This document shows, piece by piece, positions 46,501 to 57,450 of a DNA stretch of 64,000 nt. The stretch is from Zelopaecilomyces penicillatus (lineage: Eukaryota > Ascomycota > Sordariomycetes > Hypocreales > Pseudodiploosporaceae), in the NCBI GenBank assembly GCA_005765155.1, contig VCCP01000001.1, positions 4,092,001 to 4,156,000 of the forward strand. The letters run 5' to 3'. The position numbers were made by a program, and so were the translations under genes. The notes beneath the pieces were generated by a model that was not told the DNA's origin, searched no databases, and saw only the letters and a program-made list of their open reading frames with translations. The number at the start of each line of letters is the position of its first letter. The stretch's first letter is position 1.

Positions 46501-49500
46501 GGGTTGTCTGCTACAGAGGAGCGTCTCCATTACTAGTGCCGTGGCCTTTCGGTCGTTATGCTGTAACTTGCCGGGTGCTTTCAGAATCGCACGCACAAAT
46601 GCAAATGGCGTAGATGTCCGGGGGTTTTGCCATCTTGCTTGAAACCCTATATTCATTCACCTATAGAGCGCTAGTGACAAACCTGTGACTTATTCTAGTC
46701 AGATCAGACAGATCTTGTATAGTCGTCAAAGAACTGCGAAATTGCTACGTTGTGTCTTGTGCGACAAACCTTACAAGACCAAAGTCAAGCACCAGATACC
46801 AGCATGGAACGATGCCCTCCCGCCCAGATCCGCAGTGTCGGCAATCGTAGGGACGTTTGCTATGGGATAGATCCTATGTGTCACCTTCACAATCAAGTTT
46901 GATTTATGGCAGGGCACGACAGCGAGCTAATGCAACTGAATTATTGCCGCCCAAAGCAAAGCTGCGGCAGGAAAATAAATGTGCTGCAGTGCTTTGCAAA
47001 GATATGTGTGTCCAGTAAACATACCATGTGAATTACGTACTTACTACAAGTACTGATGGAAAGCAAAGCAAATCACATTGATTCACGGTGATTTCCCTTC
47101 CTGCAGCCGCCGGCTAATGGGGATGGACTGATAGTCCGACATGCATGGCTGCATCTTGCAATGCAGGCATCACTCGCTCACACTCATGTCCCACCAAATG
47201 TCGAGGGTGCTAACCGCTCAGGCCAGGCAAAACCGGCGCCCCTTCTGCGATGGAACCCTATCGTGCAGGGACGAGCGGGGGGCCGGTGAGTGTGGCCATG
47301 GCTCATGTGCGCCAGCGGGCCGGTCCATTAGGGACGACTCAGTGTGTATTTATGTGTGTGTATGAAGTATAATTGCAAGTAGTCATGTAGGCGTACACGG
47401 TCGCGCAGCAAGGCTTTTGGTTGGCGGTAGGAGGTCGATGTAATAGTAGTATTCCGTCTTCCGGAGATTGTCGACGGTTTTTGAAGCCTTTGTCTGCTAT
47501 CTGATTTCCACGGCTGGCGATTTAGGTGCGACATGCATACGCAGAACGAGCTGAGAAAGGGAGCCTCTGGCGCGTAAATCGGGCTTGCAACTGTCCGGCT
47601 GCCGCACATAGCCGTCTCCTACACACGGCAAGCCAGCCGACGGATCTCAACCATTATGCCAAAGTCAAAAGGAAACATCCATAATTCTGGGGGTGTCCCT
47701 GTAGGTACGCATAAGCATCTGTACGCAAACAACACGCCATCTCCATCAAGTAAGTTGTAGCTATGCTTTGCGCAACTGGCGTTCTCACACCAACAACTAA
47801 AAGTCTAACATCCTCGCACAAGTAAATACCTAATAAGTACAGCAGATATTTTGGATAATACAGCGTTTACTCCGCGTCTGAGGGGTAACTTGAAGACCTT
47901 ATTGTGGCTTGCGGTGGACTCGACACCAATCCAGCTTAATGACCCGTACTATTCAGGCTTCTTGTGTATCATGAGGTTCAAGCACGGACGACGGGATCAA
48001 AGGCCTGAAAACCTGGCCGCGCCAGTACAAAGCAAGCGCTAAGCAAGCCCACTGGTAAACATTTTAGCTCTTTTCGCTGCGGCACACCCCGTTGCGAGAA
48101 TGACACCGAGACGGCAGTTTTAAACTATGATTGGGCTATTGGTGACGCAAACTCACGGGGTCAGCGCCAAGGCCGTCGCAAGGACACAAAGTATCTACTA
48201 TAGTTTAGATATGAATGTAATGCTTCATGGGCGGCGACCGGGTGACGATCCTCTCCTTGCAAAGATTTGCAAAGAGCGAGCTGGTGTAAATAGAGTGGCT
48301 GGTATTGACGGGCCGCTGGCGAGGGGTTGAGGCCGGAATGACACGACGATGATGATGAGGAAAGGCAAATGTAACCCTGTAAACTTACAACCGATTCGCA
48401 ATAAGGTTCTGCCATCGTTGGAAGTAGTTGGCAGTACACAGGTAGTCTCGGTCGTCGCCGACCAGTCCCTTTGCCCGTTTACAATATGACGAGGATCAAT
48501 GATGAACCCCCTCAACATCGTAGGACTGTCATGTGTCATCCGCCTCATTTATAGCTTCATGACAGGAGGGTCCCGTTTCCAACCTTGCTTGTAGGGGGGG
48601 GAAATAGGACATATGTGCTTTGCACGGATAGTGCACAGCCGATACAGGTAGACAAGCAAAGCCAAAAGGACAACTCTCATGCACTATCGCAAGTGATGAA
48701 TGTATCGCGGGCATGAGCTGACACAACCCGTTTCAATCTCTTCAATGACCGCAATAGTTTCCGGGTTGCTATTGGACGCGCGGAATGCTGCCGCAGCGTC
48801 AATGCGAACATTTCAACAGACAGAGAGCCAACTTGCCGACGTAACCACGGCTTGGAACGTTGTTATCAAAGACGAGCTGAACGATCCATCTGTTAGCGCG
48901 GCGAGGAGAGGCGCAGGGCCCGGGCTACGGAATGCACTACGTAACCGGTCTCTGCTTGCTCCGGGAAAGAGCCAAGTTTTTCGGATGATTTATGAAAGAG
49001 AGCGGCCTTGTCCGGAGGACACCAAATCTAACTATTACACGCCGGGTCTTTTGCTGCTGCGCCAGCCGTGAGATGGCCAGTTTGAACCGTAGGGGCACAA
49101 AGAAATGGGAACTGCGGGTTCGCGGCGAAGCATAATTATTGGCAAAGCGAAGTCATGGTTTTGCTTACTCCAAGCATTATGGGTTTTTTGTTGGTCTTTT
49201 CTTTTTGTTAACAAACAGCTTTGAGGAGTATTCGCTAGTCGCAGCGGTAAAGGATTCGCTTCCCAAGCTCAGACAAATTCGTACTCCTAATTAGACAGAC
49301 TGAGGGTGGGATATAAGGATGAGGGCGACAGATGCCCGCGAGAGCCGGATTTTACCTCTAGGTACTTGTCAATTTCCGTGCCTACCTAATTCGTACATAT
49401 ATGCGAGCGCTTTGTCATGCTGGGCCCAAGAACATTATTGCCCTTCATCATCGTATTTGCTCAAAGGGCAAATGTATCAGCCCTGTAGAGTCTTCGGACA

Positions 49501-50251
49501 AGACACCTGTGGCGTGGGGAGAATCAGAAACCGAAGTATGTTGACATACTAATATTAATTGCGAGCAGCTCTTGTCGATAAGCAAAAGAGCATCATCAAC
49601 TGTAGCTCTGTGGAAGCACGCGACAGATCAACGCCGGGCGAGCGTTTCTGGCGCAACACGACCTGTCAAATTTGCCGACAACGGCGACGTGCATACTTAC
49701 CCAGTAATTGTCGTCGCGTGCGTGCAGGACAATGTGCGTCAGGATCCAATAACTCCGTCATGTCATCTGGCTGGGGCTGGGGCTTGGGCTTGGAGGAAGA
49801 CCCAGACATGGAATGATGATATTTATCATCTACATAGTAATCAAGAATGTGCTCATGCCTGTGCTCGGGCTCGCTCTTGCCCGTCCTCTCCGCCTTTTGC
49901 ACATGTCGGAAGGCGTGGTCAGCCAAGTCAGCCCAGACCCGTGAGCAAGAATACGGTTGCTCCTGCTTGCTCATGCTCTCATCCGGACGCCTACAACTCT
50001 TTCTCTCTCCCACTCTGTGTGTGTTTTCTTCACCACATGTCCATCACCGTCTCATGCCTCGATGGGGAGGGGTGGAATGCCACCATTGCATGGGAGTTTT
50101 GCGGGGGCCATTCCCTGCGACACTGTTGGTCCGACGAGGTTGAAATCCCTTGCCTTGCCTGGGTTGCGCCTTGGGCCTTGTCTTGGGCCTTGTCTTGGCC
50201 CTGGTCTGGGGTCGAAACGATCGCATCGTTCCCGCTCCTCTCACACACACG

Positions 50252-50253
<2 letters not shown>

Positions 50254-50282
<29 letters not shown>
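50254..50282. repeat. (CA)n microsatellite
   Basis: About 14 CA units following a shorter CA run at 50241-50250. Long translated frames across it are artefacts of the repeat. Confidence 0.95.
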
Positions 50283-50284
<2 letters not shown>

Positions 50285-53200
50285 CGACAATCTGTCTCGT
50301 CTTGGCTCGGTCGCCCATCTTCTGCTCCCTCATCAACTGTGGTTTCCACAGACAGTCAGCCACACGACGCACGCATGCACATCTCGCATGCACTGATTCT
50401 CGCTCGCAACTGCATCTGCATCCACACCACCGTCACGACCAACGACCCCCCTGTATGTAGTCTCAAACCACTATAATGCCGCTTGTTCTGCTCCCCACAC
50501 GCTAATACCCAGCCAGTCACAAGCCATTTTGTTCATCTTCTTCTCTCGATGACTCTTTCGCAAGATACTGCACATTGCCCATCATGATTATCCATGTCCA
50601 TTCCCCCCCCCTCTTTCTCATACCCATGCGCGGCCCTTCCCCCTTGCCCTGATCCATGCCAAAGATCCATGGGGGCATCAGCCCAAACTCCAATGGATCC
50701 GTGATCAAGCAATGCAATGGCTTGGAGCCACTGATGGCCACGGCTCGGCGTCTTAGCGCAAGTCTAGCGGCATCGCATCGGCGCACACACCCAACTTTGA
50801 GCCATGCTAGGCAAGCTTACCCTTGGTTTCTGGTGTTTCTGTTTGAGAGATGCCCTGTTCTTGATGGTGTCATTCAATCAAGGCCGGTTGTTGACTTGGG
50901 GAATATCATGAGACAGGATCTCAACCGCCGATTCTGAGCAGGCGCAACAAACAAGAGGCAAATTGCCGTTTTGGAGACCTCCTCCAGTTCTCCTCTGCAA
51001 GAAAGACAACGCATCCTTCTTCGTGAAGAAGCTTTTCCTGGTCCCATTTCGCCTTTCAACCTCCCCAACCAAAGGTTTCGGTTGTTTGCTCCAGGTATGT
51101 ACACGTTCAGACCTGGCGTTGCATGAGGCGTTCGGAGCTGAAGGGGGTGGACCGTTGGGGCTGAAAAAGGCGAGACAAGGGGCAAAAACTCGACCGGGGC
51201 TGGAATAGGGAAAACGGGCTACGACAATGGTCCGGGTCGCTAACACTAGCACGTGTATTCAGACGTCCCTTACGAAATGATTCGTCCAGCTCAAAGAGAA
51301 GCGTCAAGTCGTCCATCTCCATTTGGATCCTGCTCGTCCAGGTATACCAGCATCATGTTGACATGCTACGTCTGATGCGACTGTAGGTCATTGTTGAGAT
51401 TGAAATTACTGGAGCAGCTGGCCATTTTATCTGCTCCGTCACAAGTAGACGGAAATATGAGTAAGGACGAGTTCATATTTGCTTTTCTTAGCCTTTTAAG
51501 ACACGCGATTTGCCGTTCTCTGTTTTGTCTCGGTTTTGGTTCTTTCCCATGTCACCCCAAGGATTCGAATGAAAGGTCTGGCGCAAAGCCATTGGATTGG
51601 CCGGACTTCTAAATTACTCTGCTAAAAAAGGTTGATCACTTTCAAGACCAAAAAAAGTAAAAGCGCAAGCACAAAAAAACAACGCCGGCCGGACCGGTGC
51701 TGAGATGCCGAACTTGCATGGGTGATTTGATAAATGGCAACCATATGTCTAGGCTCAGCAAGTTTCTGGCATCAAATGCAAACGGTGAGGATGCCGAATG
51801 GCTGATGATGAGAGGTGCCTGAATTGGCCAGTCAGCACTGTACTGTGCTAAAAGATGCGAAAACGAAATCGAGGACTCACCGAAAGCCGCGAAATTTTGT
51901 GTGTTGGGGGTTTCCGGCCGTTGGACGAAGAGGCGCCATGAACAGGCACATGCGAGGTTAGTTACAACTACGGCTGGGCTGGGACCCTTGGGGCTTGCCT
52001 TGCTGATCTTCCAAGTGGTCCGTGTGTTGAGATTGAGTCAAACAGTGTGGGTGAAATGAACTACCTGCCTATGAATAGACGCTTCCTGTTTTAGTCTGCT
52101 GGGTTGGGCAACACGTAACAATACGAAAAAAAAGCCCAGTCTCAAGCTCAAGGCTGCTAATATGTAATATGGGCCTACGACAAATGGTACAGTATGATAT
52201 AATAGCCCCAGTTTGGAAGCGCGGAATGGCTCAATTCATCAAGTTTTACCCAAGTGAAACAGCCTTGCCGGGCCCCGAGGATGATCAGGCTGGTGGAATA
52301 TCCGGTTCGGCGAGGCTACAGCGAGAAGCATGTAACCGAGGTACATGCGCTATTGAACCGCTACTCCACCTGCATGTCCACAGCACCAGTAATACACCGT
52401 TCAGGGTTCCATTATCAAAGGCGACATGACGGTTATTCCACCAACGTTGTTTTGTGTTGAGGCATCGTCTGCTGGAATCCTTCTTATGGCTGAGAATTGA
52501 TATTGACGCTGATATTGCTAATACAGAAACGTACAGTTCTTGCTAGTAATTGCTGGGTTTACTTGATTGATGAGATGGACAATCTTCTAATCTTCTACAG
52601 TGCTTTGTAAATGCTGTCTTTTGTGTTGATGCAGCGACAAAATTCTTGTGCGAAAAAAAAAAAAATGACTTGTTGCATTTGGTTGGTTGATTGGATTTAA
52701 TTTGATTGATGGTCCTGTCGTATTTGCCCGTTGGCAACCAAAAAAAATCTAATACTCAGCACGCGGACCGCGGTGTGAGCTGTTACAGTAGCAGCTCAGC
52801 CGACCATGCTCCGGTAAAAAAGCGCTTTCAGCTTGCATGGGGCCTTGAAGCGCAGAGGTACTTTATATAGTCACTACCTAGGTGATTATTCGTTTACCGC
52901 TGACTAGGTACTAGTAATACTTACCTAGGTAGATAACTTAGTATTTGCCCAAATTTGCTTGGATTTATGAATGAGGTTATACATATGCAGGTAATTGAGT
53001 TGCAGGATTCCTTTTGGCTCACTGACGCGGACGGGGCGGGATATTATTACGCAGCATCACAAACGGGCGTCACACAGGCTCCGCTGAACGGACATAAATG
53101 CGGTTATACGGGTGTCAGAAAATTACATCCATGGTAAGAATGAGAAGGGACATCATCTTCTTATTCTTCGTCTTCCATTTTTTTTTCCTTTTGGAGGAGC

Positions 53201-53661
53201 GAAGGGGGGTGGGTGTTGGAAAGTGAAATCTGTGATAATTACTTATCTACAATCTACAGGCTACAGCCAACGCGCGCAACTTGTAGTGACACAGTTCCGG
53301 CTGCTCCGCCCGCTTACCAAGATTTTATGGGATGTAGGTATATGAGTGTGCCGCACAACTAAACTGTCTTTTTGATGCCTTGAACAAGATTAGGGAACGA
53401 ATGAATATTTCACAAACAAGAATTTTCATGGCGATTTAGGCTTTTCTCTCCCTCTCTCTCTCTCATAACTGGGTTACGCGTTGTTGTAATAGAAAACAGG
53501 CTAAACCCTTGCGTCCTCTAGTGATGGGGAACAGGAATTGTCAAGAGGACCATTCCGTACCTATCCGTATCTGTATACTACCTACAACTACGGAGTACGT
53601 AGCAGGTATTTCCGGTTTTGACAATCCAGCAGTTTGTGCGGAGGTGACTGATCACTCTGCT

Positions 53662-53676
53662 GGGGGGGGGGGGGGG
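53662..53676. repeat. Homopolymer G tract (15 bases)
   Basis: Fifteen consecutive G on the plus strand in the gene-free region. Assembly length is uncertain. Confidence 0.9.
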
Positions 53677-54260
53677 TTAGTGCACGGTGTGGCCATAGCG
53701 TCACGGACAGGGGTGGCAAAGAGGCGCTAAGGCTGGGCGCTCACGTTCATTCTCGTGTACAGTAGCGTCGCGTTGAGATGGGAGAAGAGGGAGAGAGACA
53801 GAGTCTACTCTAACGCGATTGTCGTCGTCAGATGGGAGAATTTTCGTTGTTCATTTCAGGATCTCGAGATAAAGTATTATGATTTGACTGCATAGATAAG
53901 CTTACTCTGACCGGTGAAGGGCCCTCGGTTGCAAATGGGCCATGGACTTGTGGAAACAGGATGAGCTTCTCGTGCCTGGTTCTAGATCTGATAGGGCTAC
54001 AGGTATAACATCCTCGAGGATCACAGAGGGCTGCACATGATTCCACCAACCCTTCCCTGTACGAGGTAGATTGTCGGTAATTAGGTTTTGTGATAACTTT
54101 GGAAATGCCTACCTATCTACTGGAATCTTTCACACCCCGTGCGAACAAACCATGCCAACAACACCTTGGTTGCGAGAGACAGAGTCCTTCCGTATAGACA
54201 GACATACATAAGGTATGTAAGCAGAACGGTTTAAAACAGCCTTACAATCGTGGCCAGCCT

Positions 54261-54286
54261 GGTTGGTTGGTTGGTTGGTTGGTTGG
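54261..54286. repeat. (GGTT)n microsatellite
   Basis: Six and a half GGTT units in tandem in the gene-free region. Confidence 0.95.
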
Positions 54287-55516
54287 CCAGCTGGCTTGTC
54301 TGGACCCTTCGTTGCAGCTCTATCTCATCTTACCTGTCTGGCCTCTTTTTAAAAATTCCACGCGTTTGTCTATTAATACACGGGGGGCGGAGGGTCAATG
54401 TACCTCGTACAACGATTAGAGTGAGTGGTCCACACTGCTCCTCCTCTCCACTCTAGACATGCGGCTTCCATCAATAGCCAATGTGGCATCTCGGCCAACT
54501 TTGCAACGAACAATTTGATATCAAATGTTGTACGTAATCATACCGCATTGGTATTCATGTTCTTCAACTCCTTTCCTTGCTGCAGCAAAGCATATTCTAC
54601 GTCGGCAACACAATGATAACCTTGACACTCCATGGACGTATACCATCCCCCTTCCGCCGTCTGGGATAGTCAAGTAGGCAGCTCGTCGGGCTACACCTAG
54701 ATGGGGGGGGGAGGGGGCAGCATATTCCCAAGAGATGCAGGAAGTAGTATTACCCCGTACGACCGCACTGGATTCGGACACTTGTGAGGCTTGGCTCTCT
54801 CTTTTTTCTCCCCTGTCCCTGCAAGATGAATGTCGGCGCGCGACAGACTTGGTAGGTAGAGACCGTCCAGGTCGAGATTATTCTCAAGATCGGGAGTAAT
54901 AATAATCGTTCCATGTTTCCATGCTAGGCAGATGTGGCCTTGAACAGAAGCAAACAGTACTGCATCGTCAAAAGCACAAGGTGCGGCGGTCCTCCTGCAG
55001 GCAGCATTTAGGCACCTTTTAGGCCACCAACTGTAGGCGACAAGTGCGTGCTGCTTTGCTCCCTACCTTGCCAATCTTGTCCACTGAATGAGGCTACTGT
55101 ACCCCCCCTCCTCCCCTCCTCCCCACCCCCCTAACTCTCCCCGCGCCGCGCACACACCACCAACCATGACCCATCGATGCCTCGACCACCACACCCCTCA
55201 CTCGCCTCTCTCTTCACCCTTCCATCCACCACCACTGCCACCATAAACAACCCTGCGCCTCTTGCAGCCAACCACCATCCGTCATGATCCGCTCCTCATG
55301 CCTCGATCCGCGCATCCGCAACCTCCTGCGAAAGTCCATCAAATCGTCGCCTGTCTGCCTCATCCAGTTCTTTGCGTTTATCGAGCTTCGGCCGTCGAAT
55401 TCACCACACCCACGCCGACAGACACACACTTGTCCACACACCCTTTTTTCCTCTTGCAAAGACATCAGGAGTCTATATCGTCCATCCATCCACACATCAC
55501 AACACGCCTCCCTCCC

Positions 55517-55548
55517 TGCCTTGCCCTGCCTTGCCCTGCCTTGCCCTT
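55517..55548. repeat. Decamer tandem repeat (CCTTGCCCTG)
   Basis: Three copies of a ten-base unit in tandem, the last partial. It sits within the pyrimidine-rich region upstream of RSC7. Confidence 0.85.
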
Positions 55549-57038
55549 TGGCTTCTTCTATTTCTTCTTCTTTCTCTCCCTTTTGTCGTCGCGTCCCTGG
55601 TCTGCGACACACACAAACACATACACACACGCCCACACTCACACTCACAGACCCAACCCATCCGGCAGAGATCCCACCTGTCCAGGGAACCAACACGCAA
55701 AACACACACACTCACGAACGATCAATCAAGCAGCCACAGCAGCTCCATCGAAACAAGTTCGACATCCGCATTTTCGCATCCGCCCCAGTCTGCCCACCCC
55801 TCCACGTTTCGGGTGCTTGCCCATCCACAGTTGACTTACGACGAGGTAATCTACGATACCGCACTGCACTTGGCCGGGCCAACCTCTTGCATACATACAA
55901 CTCAACTTCATATACGACTACGCTTCCCATCCCCCCCCAACACGCCACCTGCTGCTCTCTTGCTCCATACCGCGCTAGCCTCCGCTGCCTGTTACTCGCA
56001 CACACTAGTCCTACGATACTAGTCCATAGTCCTGCTTTTGCCTGCCTTGCCTGGCTTGGTTTGGCCCCGCGTGCGACATACGTACAGGAGGTACTTGCGC
56101 ATCGTGTGTGGTATCCAGTGGTCGGTGCGTGCGGCGCTTCGTCCCTCCATCCCTCCGTCCCTCCACCCATCCCATTCATTCATGCCTGGCCTTGTCCCGA
56201 GGTGCCCCGTCCGGTCCCTTGTATCCATACACCTGCTGTGAGGTGTACTGTATGCGCACCCCGGCGACCTACGCAATAACGCATCTTGGGCCTGCCCGCG
56301 GCAAGGACGAGGCCTGCCCAGTGCTCCAAGGCGCTAAACTTAGTACCTCACTAGGGAAACACACTACCCTCCCACCAGGGCCACCACCAGGGCCTCCACC
56401 ACCCACTGCCAGCCCACCACCCACCACCACCATCAGCGCACTACTTGGAGTACAAACCGCTGCCACTCCCTCCCTCACGTCCTCCTCCTCCATCCATCTC
56501 CACCTCCACCACCACATCTACCTGCCACCACTTACCTGCCTCCTCCACCACCACCACCCTCTTCACAACCACCCGCCGACACATCGCGCGCCCGCATCCC
56601 ATCCGGTCACAGTCCCCAGCTGTCAATCGCGCCGCCGTTCTTCTCGTCGCACACAACGCTGTACACTGCGTTGCTGCTATTCCAGGCTCCACACGATTGC
56701 TCTCGAGGCCAGAGTCGCGGTTGCGATAGCATCGTCGTCACTGCGCTGTGCTGCGCCAAACGCACACGTCGACACCAGATCCAGATCTCAGAAACAACAT
56801 CTTCGCCCGTTCGCCTTGGTTGACTGCGCCGCCGTTGCCATCATCACAGTCGTCATCGCTTTCGCTGTCGCACACACGCGCGCGAACCGCTCGTACGCCC
56901 TCGTTGGCGCAACAGAAGAGGTAACAACTCCAACGTTCTATCCCGTTCATCCCACTCCCGTTCCTTGAATCACGCTCTGTCCTGTATCGTTTGCGCCGCT
57001 GTTGCTATCGCTTCCGCGTCGTCTTCTCCTTCGTCTTC

Positions 57039-57449
57039 ATGTTGCTCTTCTCTCTCTCTTTCTTTGCCGCAACTGTCTCGTCAGCACTTCACGTTTGCTG
57101 CGCGCTGCAAAAGCTGGTCTATTGTCTATCCTCCTCATCTGCCTATGCGGCTCAGTCCTACTGGTATCATCTTCTGGGCTGCTGCGCTGCGCCGCACCGT
57201 GCTTCCTTGGGTTATACGCTGGCTATCTTCGTCCACCATTTCCGGATCTCGCCATCGGCTACCACTTGCCCGTCACACCCTCCCACTCCCGCAGTGAGAG
57301 AGGAAAGCCAACCACATGCACGGTTAAGCCTGCCCTCCTGCATCCCCTCCTCCCTTCTTGGATCTCCCGCCCAACTATTTCACGACACGTCGCCGTTATT
57401 GTCGCCGTCGCCGTTGTTGCTGCCGTTGTTACTGCTTCGGATCTCTTGA
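57039..57449 (+). promoter_or_regulatory. Possible long upstream ORF before RSC7
   Basis: ATG at 57039 opens 136 codons ending in TGA at 57447-57449, with one base between it and the RSC7 ATG at 57451. The product starts with a hydrophobic run (MLLFSLSFFAATVSSA) but has no recognisable domain. If this segment is in the mature leader, the frame could couple or block RSC7 translation. A leader intron would remove it. Confidence 0.3.
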
Positions 57450-57450
57450 C

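Larger units (their letters stand above)
43553..54800. other. Large gene-free region
   Basis: No supportable gene in about 11.2 kb. Open frames reach 100-150 codons (44443-44823, 46173-46613, 48700-49071, 49572-50396) but lack domains and splice patterns, and overlap frames of equal length on both strands. Composition is ordinary rather than AT-rich, so it does not look like RIP-mutated transposon or centromere sequence. It contains TACCTA/TAGGTA motifs at 52875-52932 and 54108-54122, and simple repeats listed separately. Noncoding RNA genes or distant regulatory DNA are possible. Confidence 0.55.
54801..57450 (+). promoter_or_regulatory. Pyrimidine- and CA-rich upstream region of RSC7
   Basis: From about 55080 to 57450 the plus strand is strongly rich in C, T and A and poor in G, with CCACCA, CTTC and CACACA tracts. 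Open frames of up to 331 codons (55284-56279) result from this skew and encode low-complexity P/S/H/T strings, so I do not call them genes. Such skew is usual for the transcribed-strand leader and promoter of fungal genes, but more than 2 kb is unusually long. Confidence 0.5.

Noticed and set aside
49572..50396. 274-codon frame across the CA repeat
   Set aside because: Kept open by the repeat; includes His-Thr repeats and no recognisable domain.
52915..52935. Possible U1 snRNA 5' end (ATACTTACCT)
   Set aside because: The match stops after ten bases and continues as the dispersed TACCTAGGTA motif; no U1 stem-loops follow.
55284..56279. 331-codon open frame upstream of RSC7
   Set aside because: Product is a low-complexity P/S/H/T string caused by pyrimidine skew; two other frames over the same stretch are also open.
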